NCBI GenBank assembly: GCA_045578425.1
Contig: JAZNKF010000038.1
Span: 8,605-72,604 of the forward strand
DNA: 64,000 bases
Reading direction: 5' to 3'
DNA from: RGIG3009 sp045578425
GTDB lineage: Bacteria; Bacillota; Clostridia; Oscillospirales; Acutalibacteraceae
How positions within the stretch are numbered: the stretch's first letter is position 1; each line of letters begins with the position of its first letter. Below are positions 49,831 through 58,084 of the stretch, in pieces. Under the pieces are notes generated by a model. That model saw only the letters and a program-made list of their open reading frames with translations, was not told the origin of the DNA and ran no database searches. The position numbers were made by a program, and so were the translations under genes.

Positions 49831-50409
49831 TTATTTTTCATTTTTAAAATATTCGCGGTTTTGCCACACGTATTCCACGCCCGCAATCAGTGTGAGCACC
49901 ACCGAAATCCAAATCAAAATACGGCCAATCAGCAACGGTATCGAAAAAGCGGCAGCGGGGACCGAAAGCCAGTTTTGCCACGTGGCAAATTCCAACGCCG
50001 TCAGCATATAAATGATGGCTATAAACTGTGCCACGGTTTTGAGTTTTCCCCAGTAGCTCGCGGCAATGACTTTGCCGTCTTTGGCGGCAATCAAACGCAC
50101 CGACGTAACCATAAACTCGCGTGTGAGCACCAAAAACAGCGCCCACACGTTCATTTGCCCTTTTGCCAAAAACAGCAAGAACGCCGCCGTAGTCAGCATT
50201 TTATCGGCAAGCGGGTCCAAAAACTTGCCAAAATTGGTAATCAGCCCGCGCGCACGTGCAATTTTACCGTCAAACATGTCGGTCAGTGCCGCGGTGATAA
50301 ACACAATGAGCGCCGCTCCGTAATGAAAGGGAAATTCCCACAAAGCCAGCACCAAAAACAGCGGTGCTAATACAATACGCAGTACGGTTAATTTGTTTGG
50401 CAAATTCAT
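49831..50409 (-). CDS. pgsA: CDP-diacylglycerol-glycerol-3-phosphate 3-phosphatidyltransferase
   Basis: Membrane enzyme committing CDP-diacylglycerol to phosphatidylglycerol. 192 residues with about five membrane helices. CDP-alcohol phosphotransferase signature at TDMFDGKIARARG...GKFLDPLADK. ATG 50409 overlaps the rimO stop by 4 bp and gives the expected MNLPNKLTVLRI N terminus. Confidence 0.94.
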   Translation of the reverse strand: MNLPNKLTVLRIVLAPLFLVLALWEFPFHYGAALIVFITAALTDMFDGKIARARGLITNFGKFLDPLADKMLTTAAFLLFLAKGQMNVWALFLVLTREFMVTSVRLIAAKDGKVIAASYWGKLKTVAQFIAIIYMLTALEFATWQNWLSVPAAAFSIPLLIGRILIWISVVLTLIAGVEYVWQNREYFKNEK

Positions 50410-51728
50410 ACTTGTTCCCCCACTAAATCCCAATCCATAGATTCGGTAATGCGCACTTTTATTATATCTCCGGGTGCTACGCGCCCTTTGGCGGTAAAAA
50501 ACACTTTGCCGTCAATGTCAGGGGCATCGGCGGCGGTGCGCCCAAACCAGCACTCGGCATATTTGTCGAACGATTCCACCAACACCTCTTTGACGGTACC
50601 GATTTGCTCCTCTTGATAGGTGGCGGCAATGCGCGATTGCAATTCCATTACCACGTCGCGACGATGGGATTTGACTTCTTCGTCAATTTGGTTTGCCATT
50701 TCGGCGGCGGGTGTTCCCTCTTCACACGAGAAGGCAAAGCACCCCAAGCGTTCAAACTTCATTTCTTTGATAAAGGCGCACAGTTCTTCAAAATCTTCTT
50801 CGGTTTCGCCGGGGAAGCCCGTCATGACGGTAGTGCGCAGCACAATGCCGGGTACTTTTTTGCGAATGTTATTAATTTGCGCGGTTAAACGTTCTTTGTT
50901 GCCCACACGGTTCATGGCGCGCAATACGTTGCCGCTCGCGTGTTGAATGGGCAAGTCCATGTATTTGACGATTTTTTCTTGTTTTGCCATCACGTCGAGC
51001 AGTTCGTCGGTAACGTGCTCGGAATAGCAATACAGTAGTCGTATCCATTGTATGCCGTCAATCTCGCAAAGTTTGTCCAACAACTGCGGTAACTCAGACT
51101 TGTTGCCGCGGTCCCTGCCGTATACGGTAGTATCTTGCGCAATAACAACCAGTTCTTTCACACCGTTTTGCGCCAGTGTGCGCGCTTCTTGCACCACGGC
51201 GTCCATCGAACGACTGCGCAGCCCCCCACGGATGGACGGGATGGCACAATAGGCACAACGGTTATCACACCCGTCGGCGATGCGCAAATAGGCAAAAAAA
51301 TGCGGGGTGGTTTGCACGCGTTCGCCGTCCAGTTCCCAGCACGAAAGCGGCGGGAACGAAGCAACCGTTTCGCCGTTTAATACGTCGCGCACAACAGAAA
51401 CAATGTCCGCATTGGCACCAAGACCTAAAACAGCGTCACATTCGGGCAGTTCCTCACACAATTCTTGTTGGTAGCGCTGTGAAAGACAGCCCGTAACAAT
51501 CAATTTTTTAATTTGCCCTTCTTTTTTAAGCTGGGCAAATTCCAAAATATTTTCAATCGCTTCGCGTTTGGCGTCTTCAATAAAACCGCAGGTGTTCACA
51601 ATTACCACGTCAGCCAAACCGCTTTCGGCAGTCAGGGTGAACCCCGCCGCTTCCAATTTGGCTAACATGAGTTCCGCATCCATTTGGTTTTTGGGACAGC
51701 CAAGCGAAACCATTCCCACTTTAATCAT
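50406..51728 (-). CDS. rimO: Ribosomal protein S12 methylthiotransferase RimO
   Basis: Radical SAM enzyme adding methylthio to Asp of ribosomal protein S12. 440 residues. N-terminal UPF0004 cysteines in SLGCPKNQMD, NTCGFIEDAK and TGCLSQRY; radical SAM CDNRCAYC; C-terminal TRAM domain. The SLGCPKN and CGFIEDAK motifs distinguish RimO from MiaB. ATG 51728 follows GGAGGAAG and overlaps recX by 8 bp. Confidence 0.95.
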   Translation of the reverse strand: MIKVGMVSLGCPKNQMDAELMLAKLEAAGFTLTAESGLADVVIVNTCGFIEDAKREAIENILEFAQLKKEGQIKKLIVTGCLSQRYQQELCEELPECDAVLGLGANADIVSVVRDVLNGETVASFPPLSCWELDGERVQTTPHFFAYLRIADGCDNRCAYCAIPSIRGGLRSRSMDAVVQEARTLAQNGVKELVVIAQDTTVYGRDRGNKSELPQLLDKLCEIDGIQWIRLLYCYSEHVTDELLDVMAKQEKIVKYMDLPIQHASGNVLRAMNRVGNKERLTAQINNIRKKVPGIVLRTTVMTGFPGETEEDFEELCAFIKEMKFERLGCFAFSCEEGTPAAEMANQIDEEVKSHRRDVVMELQSRIAATYQEEQIGTVKEVLVESFDKYAECWFGRTAADAPDIDGKVFFTAKGRVAPGDIIKVRITESMDWDLVGEQV

Positions 51729-52347
51729 CGTATTCTTCCTCCGAAAATGCCGCCAATGCACGGCGTACCGACTCGTGCGAAAAACCGTACCGCGCCAAAG
51801 CGGCAGCGGCACGTTCATTTTCCTCGCCAACAGTATACCGTTTTTTGCGCAAAAATTCAAGTGCCAGTTGCCAATCTTCTTGTTCTATCAAAGCGACGGC
51901 TTCGGCGGCTATGTCGCGGGCTATCCCTCTTTCGCAAAGCGCTTGTTCGGCGCGGCGGTGGGGATAACATTTTTCCAAACAAAAGCGACGTGCCAGCCGC
52001 TCGGCATAGTGTCGGTCGTTGACATAACCGTATTCTTCCATGGCGGCGGCTGCCTCGATTGCCGCTTCGCGGTTGTCGGCAACGTAATGCCCGCCCTCGC
52101 GGCAAAGGCGTTGTTCCAGTTCTTTGCGGGAATAATCCCGTTTGGATAGTAAATACATTGCCTTGTTACGCACCCGTCTTTTGGCGGAAGCAACTTCCAA
52201 TTCTTCTATCTGCAAACGCGACAAAGAGGAACCCACCCCAAAGGGGGATTCCTCCCATAAACCTTTATCGATTATCACTTCTTCACCGTTGTCAAGCATC
52301 AACACAACACGGCTTTGCCGCGCGGGTTTTAGGGCGGTAATAATCAT
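51721..52347 (-). CDS. recX: RecA regulatory protein RecX
   Basis: 208-residue helical-repeat modulator of RecA filaments. Three-helix repeats are visible (KAMYLLSKRDYSRKELEQRL; AAMEEYGYVNDRHYAERLARR; ALARYGFSHESVRRAL). Start overlaps the recA stop by 4 bp, so it is co-translated with RecA. The N-terminal ~50 residues form the usual RecX extension. Confidence 0.9.
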   Translation of the reverse strand: MIITALKPARQSRVVLMLDNGEEVIIDKGLWEESPFGVGSSLSRLQIEELEVASAKRRVRNKAMYLLSKRDYSRKELEQRLCREGGHYVADNREAAIEAAAAMEEYGYVNDRHYAERLARRFCLEKCYPHRRAEQALCERGIARDIAAEAVALIEQEDWQLALEFLRKKRYTVGEENERAAAALARYGFSHESVRRALAAFSEEEYDD

Positions 52348-53489
52348 TCGTCGTCCACCACAATGTCAATTTTGGCACGGGCGGTACCGGCGGTGTACTG
52401 TGCGGCGGCACCAATCGGGATTTCTACCGGAGCTGCCGTGGGTTGCGGTATCTCCACCTCGTTGTTTTGGATGGCGGCGAGTACCTTTGCCTCGATTTCG
52501 GCAGCAAGTTCGGCATCGCGTTCCAGCAGTTCTTTGACGTTGTCGCGGCCTTGGCCCAAGCGTTCCTCGTTGTACGAGAACCACGAACCGGATTTTTGAA
52601 TAATTTCCAGTTTGATAGCCAAATCCAGCAATTCGCCCATGCGGGAAATCCCCTTGCCGTACATGACGTCAAATTCCGCTTCTTTAAACGGCGGAGCAAC
52701 TTTGTTTTTTACCACGCGCACGCGAGTGTGCGAACCCACGGGTTCCCCCGCGACTTTTAAAGTTTCGGCGCGGCGCACGTCCAAACGCACCGAAGCATAA
52801 TATTTGAGCGCGTTACCGCCGGCAGTGACTTCGGGGTTGCCGTATACCACACCGACTTTCAGACGCAGTTGGTTGATGAACACGGCAACACAACCGGTTT
52901 TGCCCACCGCGCCGGCGAGTTTACGCATGGCTTGTGACATAAGTCTGGCTTGCAAGCCCACGTGGGCATCGCCCATTTCGCCCTCAATTTCTTGGCGGGG
53001 TACCAACGCGGCAACCGAGTCGATAACCACCATGTCGATAGCCCCCGAACGAATCAGTGCCTCGGCAATTTCCAACGCTTGTTCGCCCGTGTCGGGTTGC
53101 GAAACCAGCAGCGAATCCACGTCCACGCCCAAAGCGCGGGCATACACGGGGTCCAAGGCGTGTTCGACGTCGATGTAAGCGGCTTCGCCGCCTTGTTTTT
53201 GCGTTTGCGCCACAGCATGCAAAGCCAGCGTGGTTTTACCCGAAGCTTCAGGTCCGTAAATTTCCACAATGCGGCCGCGGGGAAAACCGCCCACGCCGAG
53301 TGCCAAATCCAACGTCAGTGAGCCGGTGGGAATCACTTCCACGTTCATGCCGGCATTTTCGCCCAAACGCATGACAGCGCCTTTACCGTAATTTTTTTCA
53401 ATCTGCGCCAACGCCGCCGCCAATGCTTTTTGTTTGCTGTCGGAAGCAGCAACCGGTTTGTCGGTCAATTTTTTCTTTGCGTCTGCCAT
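52344..53489 (-). CDS. recA: Recombinase RecA
   Basis: ATP-dependent strand-exchange protein and SOS coprotease. 381 residues. Walker A GPEASGKTT, QPDTGEQALEI, and the DNA-binding loop NQLRLKVGVVYGNPE (the usual NQIR.K). ATG 53489 follows AGGAG and gives the MADAKKKL N terminus. Promoter and LexA-type box lie upstream. Operon recA-recX-rimO-pgsA. Confidence 0.97.
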   Translation of the reverse strand: MADAKKKLTDKPVAASDSKQKALAAALAQIEKNYGKGAVMRLGENAGMNVEVIPTGSLTLDLALGVGGFPRGRIVEIYGPEASGKTTLALHAVAQTQKQGGEAAYIDVEHALDPVYARALGVDVDSLLVSQPDTGEQALEIAEALIRSGAIDMVVIDSVAALVPRQEIEGEMGDAHVGLQARLMSQAMRKLAGAVGKTGCVAVFINQLRLKVGVVYGNPEVTAGGNALKYYASVRLDVRRAETLKVAGEPVGSHTRVRVVKNKVAPPFKEAEFDVMYGKGISRMGELLDLAIKLEIIQKSGSWFSYNEERLGQGRDNVKELLERDAELAAEIEAKVLAAIQNNEVEIPQPTAAPVEIPIGAAAQYTAGTARAKIDIVVDDE

Positions 53490-53543
53490 GCGTATCTCCT
53501 CTTTCTGTTCCGCCAAAAGGCGTTTTCTACGATTACAATCCCT

Positions 53544-53572
53544 ATTGTACCGCATTCTTTTTCAGAAATCAA
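53544..53572 (-). promoter_or_regulatory. recA promoter
   Basis: TTGATT (53567-53572), 17-bp spacer, TACAAT (53544-53549). Confidence 0.75.
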
Positions 53573-53590
53573 GGGTTTTGACGAAAAAAT

Positions 53591-53604
53591 CGAACAAATG
53601 TTTG
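53591..53604. promoter_or_regulatory. LexA (SOS) box upstream of recA
   Basis: CGAACAAATGTTTG fits the Firmicute SOS-box pattern CGAAC-N4-GTTYG. It starts 18 bp upstream of the recA -35. A further GTTCG half-site lies nearby at 53614-53618. Confidence 0.75.
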
Positions 53605-53610
53605 TTTTTC

Positions 53611-55617
53611 TTATGTTCGGTTTTTTAATATCTTGTAATAGACGGTTTTAAGCTGTGCACGTTCCAAAATATCGCGTTCTTCCAAACGGATTTCCCGCGC
53701 AGAGGGATGTACCACGGGGGTGTAACGGCACACGGCATCTTCGCAAGCGGCTTCGAGTTTTTCAAAAATCTCGTCGTAGCCTTCGCCGCGGTACCATGCG
53801 TTGTGGTATTGCAAGAACAGCACCAACAATTCGGTGGAGGCAATGCCGTATTGCAACAGTCGCAAATCTTCTTCCAACCGTTCCACGTAAGTGGCCGACA
53901 TAGCAAAGCGAGTGTCGGTGGGGTTAACGGCAACACCCGCTACCACGGTAGCTTTGCCACTGTAAACTTTCAGTTCTTCGCGGTGAACACGTTTTAAAAT
54001 ATCGTATGCTTGGCGCAGCCGTGCCAAGTTTTCTTCGCCGCGTTTTTCAGCGTTACCTGCCAAGTGGTCATCTTCGCTTAATGGGGCAATCGGTTTTTTG
54101 CCGTTCCACCATTGCAAGCGCGTCAAAATACATTCCGCGCGCCAGTTGCGCCAACTGCTGATATCGGCAAATCCCGATTCAATCAAGTCATACGCTTTGC
54201 GCACTTCGTCGGCGGCATCGCCGTAACGGTCGGCAAAATATTGTGCTAAAAAGGCTTCTACGTCGGTGTTTACATCCCACGACAGTTGCGCATACAGCAA
54301 CTGGGTGACGTTGCGCACGCCCCATTCAAGCATCGGCAGGTGCATATACGTCATACCTGTCACGCCGTGTTCATGGTACCAGCGAATGTCACCGCCCATG
54401 GTGCGGGTGAACAACAGCGGCAAATCTTCGAACTTGGAAACGTTGTAGTATTCGCCCATCATAATCGGAATATCGTGCCAACCTTCAAGCGCCTTGCGGA
54501 AGAAATCGTTTTGCGCGCAATCGGGGTCGTAGAACTGGTGTTCATAACACCGATAAATGGGATAATACGTCACGCTGTCACCCGAATGTTTTAAGTTTTC
54601 GGGAATACCGTTTTCGGGCGGTTGCAGCGTGGAGGTACCCTCATACACACACATACTGTAATACACGTTATGGTCGAGTCTGCCCTCGGCAATGGCCTTG
54701 TCGGTGTAGTCGCGCAAGAACGATAGGAAGTGCAACATGGTATCACTGCCGTTGCCGCGCGCTTTGCACGCCTCGCACTGGCAGCATTTGCCCCACGTAT
54801 CAAATCCCCATACGTCGATGCGGTCGGCATCGTACCATTCGTTGTTGGCGCGGCGCAACACTTCTTCCGAAAGGAAGGTGAGCAATTCTTCGTTAGAGGT
54901 GCAAAATTGCGTGTTGAGCGCGTTTTTCTTTTCGTCGGCGCCGTACCAATCGCGGTGCGCTTCCCAGAACGTGCGACCGTCTGCGGTGTAGTTGTCGGGA
55001 TTCAAAACAGGTTCAAAAATATGACCGCCGTTTTTGAAAATCATACCCAGTTTCTTTTGATATTTATAGGTATAAGGGCGGTAGGTTGCCAAGTTCAGAC
55101 GATTACGCGCCATCCACAGCCACAAACGCGGCGAATCTTTAAGCGGTCCCTCAAAGTCAAAACCGCGACCCAGCGGCATGGAAGGGGAATGACTCGATTC
55201 GGTGGCGGGAAGAACGAGGGGTGCACCCGGCGCGGGGACAATATCCTCGTTGGGATTAAGCCAACGCACACCCTGCATGCGCAAAATCTCATAAGCGCCG
55301 TACAGTGTGCCCACGCGGGTGGCACCGCGCACGGTTACACCGTTTTTGGTGGGAATCAGTGTAAAGTCGCACGCATCGCCTTGCTCACTTTCGAACGACA
55401 GCACAATGTTTTGTGCGCCGTCTACCGGCTTGTCGGCAAACGATACGTCGAACTGCAATTTTTTAAGATACGTTTCCAGTTCCGTGGCGGCAAACGAAAC
55501 GGTACACCGCGTAGCGCGTGCATGGTCGCGGCGAAAATCAATGTTTTCTTCTTCCACCGCCCAAGCGTGTACGTTTTTTTCGACATCTGTATACGGAATC
55601 ACAATAACAACAGACAT
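53611..55617 (-). CDS. DUF4838-like (alpha-glucuronidase/GH20-related) protein
   Basis: 668 residues, no signal peptide. The N-terminal part (AATELETYLKKL, GATRVGTLYGAYEILRMQGVRWLNP) is the alpha-glucuronidase/hexosaminidase-type N-domain; the central barrel has FDTWGKCCQCEACKARGNGSD and YYPIYRCYEHQFYDPDC, typical of DUF4838 proteins in carbohydrate-degrading bacteria. Expected to act on short glycans taken into the cell, but the substrate is unproven. ATG 55617 follows AAAGGAGG. Ends just 7 bp before the recA LexA box, with no terminator seen. Confidence 0.75.
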   Translation of the reverse strand: MSVVIVIPYTDVEKNVHAWAVEEENIDFRRDHARATRCTVSFAATELETYLKKLQFDVSFADKPVDGAQNIVLSFESEQGDACDFTLIPTKNGVTVRGATRVGTLYGAYEILRMQGVRWLNPNEDIVPAPGAPLVLPATESSHSPSMPLGRGFDFEGPLKDSPRLWLWMARNRLNLATYRPYTYKYQKKLGMIFKNGGHIFEPVLNPDNYTADGRTFWEAHRDWYGADEKKNALNTQFCTSNEELLTFLSEEVLRRANNEWYDADRIDVWGFDTWGKCCQCEACKARGNGSDTMLHFLSFLRDYTDKAIAEGRLDHNVYYSMCVYEGTSTLQPPENGIPENLKHSGDSVTYYPIYRCYEHQFYDPDCAQNDFFRKALEGWHDIPIMMGEYYNVSKFEDLPLLFTRTMGGDIRWYHEHGVTGMTYMHLPMLEWGVRNVTQLLYAQLSWDVNTDVEAFLAQYFADRYGDAADEVRKAYDLIESGFADISSWRNWRAECILTRLQWWNGKKPIAPLSEDDHLAGNAEKRGEENLARLRQAYDILKRVHREELKVYSGKATVVAGVAVNPTDTRFAMSATYVERLEEDLRLLQYGIASTELLVLFLQYHNAWYRGEGYDEIFEKLEAACEDAVCRYTPVVHPSAREIRLEERDILERAQLKTVYYKILKNRT

Positions 55618-55761
55618 AGGGCTAAACCTCCTTTTTACGGTTACAATGCCAATATACCACAATAATCTTCAAAATCATAGCCTGTTTTTGCTCAAAGATT
55701 GCAAATTCTTGCGGTCGCACAGAGTAATCAAAAAAAATCTTGTTTTTTTGAAAAAACAGGC

Positions 55762-55790
55762 TTGACAAACCGTGGGACATACTATATAAT
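55762..55790 (+). promoter_or_regulatory. tRNA-Met-Glu-Val promoter (perfect consensus)
   Basis: TTGACA (55762-55767), exactly 17 bp, TATAAT (55785-55790). The flanking AAAAACAGGCTTGACAA and CCGTG are shared with the tRNA-Leu promoter. Confidence 0.95.
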
Positions 55791-55831
55791 AGTCAAGTCC
55801 CCTCGGAGAAGAACCGCAGGGTGTACGCCAT

Positions 55832-55908
55832 GGCTGTATAGCTCAGTTGGCTAGAGCACGCGGTTCATACCCGCGGTGTCACTGGTTCAAATCCAGTTAC
55901 AGCCACCA
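55832..55908 (+). tRNA. tRNA-Met (CAT)
   Basis: 77 nt with encoded CCA. Acceptor GGCTGTA/TACAGCC, anticodon stem CGCGG/CCGCG with loop TTCATAC. The paired position 1-72 argues against initiator tRNA; a tRNA-Ile2 with modified CAT anticodon cannot be fully excluded. Confidence 0.93.
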
Positions 55909-55912
55909 ACAT

Positions 55913-55987
55913 GGCCCGATGGTCAAGCGGTTAAGACACCGCCCTTTCACGGCGGTAACACGGGTTCGATTCCCGTTCGGGTCACCA
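55913..55987 (+). tRNA. tRNA-Glu (TTC)
   Basis: 75 nt with encoded CCA. Acceptor GGCCCGA/TCGGGTC (one G-U), anticodon stem CCGCC/GGCGG with loop CTTTCAC, T-arm CGGGTTCGATTCCCG. Confidence 0.96.
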
Positions 55988-56024
55988 CTTTTCTTTTGGT
56001 CGTTGCAGTAGCGGCGGCTGATTC

Positions 56025-56101
56025 GGGCGTATAGCTCAGCTGGTTAGAGCGCCTGCTTCACACGCAGGAGGTCAGCGGTTCGAGTCCGTTTACGCCCACC
56101 A
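56025..56101 (+). tRNA. tRNA-Val (CAC)
   Basis: 77 nt with encoded CCA. Acceptor GGGCGTA/TACGCCC, anticodon stem CCTGC/GCAGG with loop TTCACAC. Last of the three-tRNA transcript. Confidence 0.95.
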
Positions 56102-56113
56102 TTTATTGAATTT

Positions 56114-56146
56114 AAAAAAGACAGTTCTTTGCGAACTGTCTTTTTT
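56114..56146. terminator. Bidirectional terminator after tRNA-Val
   Basis: Stem AAAAAAGACAGTTC / GAACTGTCTTTTTT with a 5-nt loop; also ends the converging SH3 gene. Confidence 0.92.
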
Positions 56147-56161
56147 GTTTTTTGCTGCTTA

Positions 56162-56629
56162 TTATTTTTTGCTTTTCAGGTATTTGGAACTGCACCAGCC
56201 GCTTTTTTGGGTGCTTTTGACAGTCACTTTGGACCATTCGCCTTGTTCTTCCTCCACATACACAACGGTACCGTCTTTTAAGGTGGCTACCACTTTTTCG
56301 TTGCGGGACGGACCTTGGCGCAAACGCCGTGTGGAACCGCCGGTATCCACCACCGCTTCGATGCGTGCAGAATCACTCACAGATTCTTTACGGCCAAACA
56401 AATGACCGAGTGCGCCGCTGTTGATAAGCGCGGCGCCGCCGAATATCAGCGCAATAACGATAACGGCAATGACCACAATTTTTCCACAGCCGGAGGAATC
56501 GGACGAACTGTACGAGGAACTGCTGCTCGATGAGGATTCGTTGGGACCGTCATAGTCACTGCAGGGAGGAATAATCGCCTTCGAAATGGAACTGGTGCAA
56601 CTGACAAACCGGCCACGGTAAGTCAACAT
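56162..56629 (-). CDS. SH3-domain membrane protein (3' frame of a probable frameshifted gene)
   Basis: The open frame gives 155 residues, but the first ~25 are probably not translated as shown. The credible part begins near CSDYDGPNE: a Ser-rich stretch, one membrane helix (IVVIAVIVIALIFGGAALI) and a C-terminal bacterial SH3 domain (RLRQGPSRNEKVVATLKDGTVVYV ... SGWCSSKYL), likely extracytoplasmic and wall-binding. The real start lies in another frame at 56669 with a strong ribosome binding site; removing one C near 56564-56566 would join them. Confidence 0.65.
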   Translation of the reverse strand: MLTYRGRFVSCTSSISKAIIPPCSDYDGPNESSSSSSSSYSSSDSSGCGKIVVIAVIVIALIFGGAALINSGALGHLFGRKESVSDSARIEAVVDTGGSTRRLRQGPSRNEKVVATLKDGTVVYVEEEQGEWSKVTVKSTQKSGWCSSKYLKSKK

Positions 56630-56669
56630 CGCGGTAAAAATGTTTGCAATCGCGACAAGAACGAGCCAT
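56556..56669 (-). pseudogene. N-terminal zinc-ribbon fragment of the frameshifted SH3 gene
   Basis: ATG at 56669 with GGGAGGGTG upstream encodes 37 residues (SCRDCKHFYRDVDLPWPVCQ...) with Cys5, Cys8 and Cys22, then stops at TGA. If one C of the CCC at 56564-56566 is removed, the frame continues as DYSSCSDYDGPNE, supplying the fourth Cys and running into the Ser-rich/TM/SH3 part. It is either a true frameshift mutation or an assembly error. 29 bp after rnfB. Confidence 0.65.
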
Positions 56670-56698
56670 TGGAAGACACCCTCCCTAAAATATTACAT

Positions 56699-57484
56699 TT
56701 AGAATATTTCAATGCAATGTACCGGGCACCCCTCGGCGCATTTGCCGCAACCGATACATTTTTCGCCGTCAATGACGGCGGCATTGTTGACAATACGAAT
56801 CGCCTCGTGTTCGCACACTTTTTGGCATTTGCCGCAACCGATACAACCCACTTTACACGCGGCGCGCGTTTTGGCGCCCTTGTCGTGATTGGAACAACGC
56901 ACCACCGCGCGATGCGCGCTGTTGTGCATGACAATAAGTTTTTTGGGACAAGCGGCGGCGCATTTGGTACAGCCGCGACAAAGCGAACCGTCAATACGCG
57001 CCAAGCCATCTTTGACCGTGATAGCGCCGTATTCGCAAGCGGCGGCGCAGTCGCCGTAACCCAAGCAACCGTACGAGCACAAGCGGTCACCGCCGAAAAA
57101 CTGCGTTGCCGCACGGCACGACGGAATGCCGTGATAATCGAGTTTGCAGGCGGTAAATTCCTTGCAACCGCCGCAATGCACCACGGCGGTTTGGCGGACC
57201 ACATCGCCCGAGGTGCCAAGCAGGTTGCCCGTGGCTTCGGCCACTGCCGTACCGCCGGGCGAACACAAGCCGACTGCCGCTTCGCCTTTGACAAGTGCCT
57301 CGGCATAGCCGTCGCAACCCGAATACCCACACGCGCCGCAGTTGGCGCCGGGGAGCAGTTCGCGCACCGCTTCCACCTTTTCATCTTTGGGGACTGCCAT
57401 CAGCACCGAGGCAACCGCCAAAATGAGGCCGGCAAACAAACCTAATCCCGCCAACAGCAGGACGGCTAACAAAATCGGATTCAT
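56699..57484 (-). CDS. rnfB: Rnf complex subunit B
   Basis: Ferredoxin-interacting iron-sulfur subunit of the Rnf complex. 261 residues. N-terminal membrane helix (1-~30), a [4Fe-4S] motif in GANCGACGYSGCDGYAEAL, then several ferredoxin-type CxxCxxCxxxC clusters (CRGCTKCAAACP, CIGCGKCQKVCE, CIGCGKCAEGCP). Last gene of rnfCDGEAB, 12 bp after rnfA. Confidence 0.96.
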   Translation of the reverse strand: MNPILLAVLLLAGLGLFAGLILAVASVLMAVPKDEKVEAVRELLPGANCGACGYSGCDGYAEALVKGEAAVGLCSPGGTAVAEATGNLLGTSGDVVRQTAVVHCGGCKEFTACKLDYHGIPSCRAATQFFGGDRLCSYGCLGYGDCAAACEYGAITVKDGLARIDGSLCRGCTKCAAACPKKLIVMHNSAHRAVVRCSNHDKGAKTRAACKVGCIGCGKCQKVCEHEAIRIVNNAAVIDGEKCIGCGKCAEGCPVHCIEIF

Positions 57485-57496
57485 TCACTCGCCTCC

Positions 57497-58084
57497 TTAT
57501 AATCCAAACAATCCTTGGAAACCAAGGAAGGAAACCGAAACAAGGGACGCCGCCACCAACGTAATGGGAAGCCCTTTTAAACTTTCGGGAATTTCAGCAC
57601 TTTCCAACCGTTCCCGCACACCGGCGAACATGACCATAGCCAGTAAAAAGCCAAGACCGGCACCGAGTGCGTTGACCATGGACTGCGCAAACGTGTAGCC
57701 GCTGTCGATGTTAAGAATGGTTACACCGAGCACCGCGCAGTTAGTGGTGATAAGCGGCAAATAAATGCCCAGCGCGTTATACAGCGGCGGAACAAACCGA
57801 CGTAACACGATTTCCACCAACTGCACGAGCGCCGCGATAATCAAAATGAACACAATGGTTTGCAAATATGACAAATCATTTGGCTCTAACACAAAGTGAT
57901 ACAGCGGATAGGTTGCCGCGGTGGACATGAGCATGACCACAATAACCGCCACCGACATACCGACAGCGGAACCGAGTTTTTTGGAAACGCCCAAAAACGG
58001 ACAAATTCCCAAAAACTGCGACAACACAAAGTTATTAACCAATAAACCGCCAATGAGGATGGCAAAAAAACCGGTATTAGTCAT
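57497..58084 (-). CDS. rnfA: Rnf complex subunit A
   Basis: Integral membrane subunit, 195 residues, six predicted helices. GLLVNNFVLSQFLGICPFLGVS and LPLITTNCAVLGV carry the conserved membrane cysteines that bind the intramembrane [2Fe-2S] with RnfE. ATG 58084 was chosen over the GTG three codons upstream, which overlaps the ribosome binding site. Overlaps rnfE by 8 bp. Confidence 0.95.
   Translation of the reverse strand: MTNTGFFAILIGGLLVNNFVLSQFLGICPFLGVSKKLGSAVGMSVAVIVVMLMSTAATYPLYHFVLEPNDLSYLQTIVFILIIAALVQLVEIVLRRFVPPLYNALGIYLPLITTNCAVLGVTILNIDSGYTFAQSMVNALGAGLGFLLAMVMFAGVRERLESAEIPESLKGLPITLVAASLVSVSFLGFQGLFGL

Noticed and set aside
56623..57384. 253-codon frame overlapping rnfB
   Set aside because: Frame-shifted shadow of the iron-sulfur clusters of rnfB; Arg/Cys-rich with no independent ribosome binding site.
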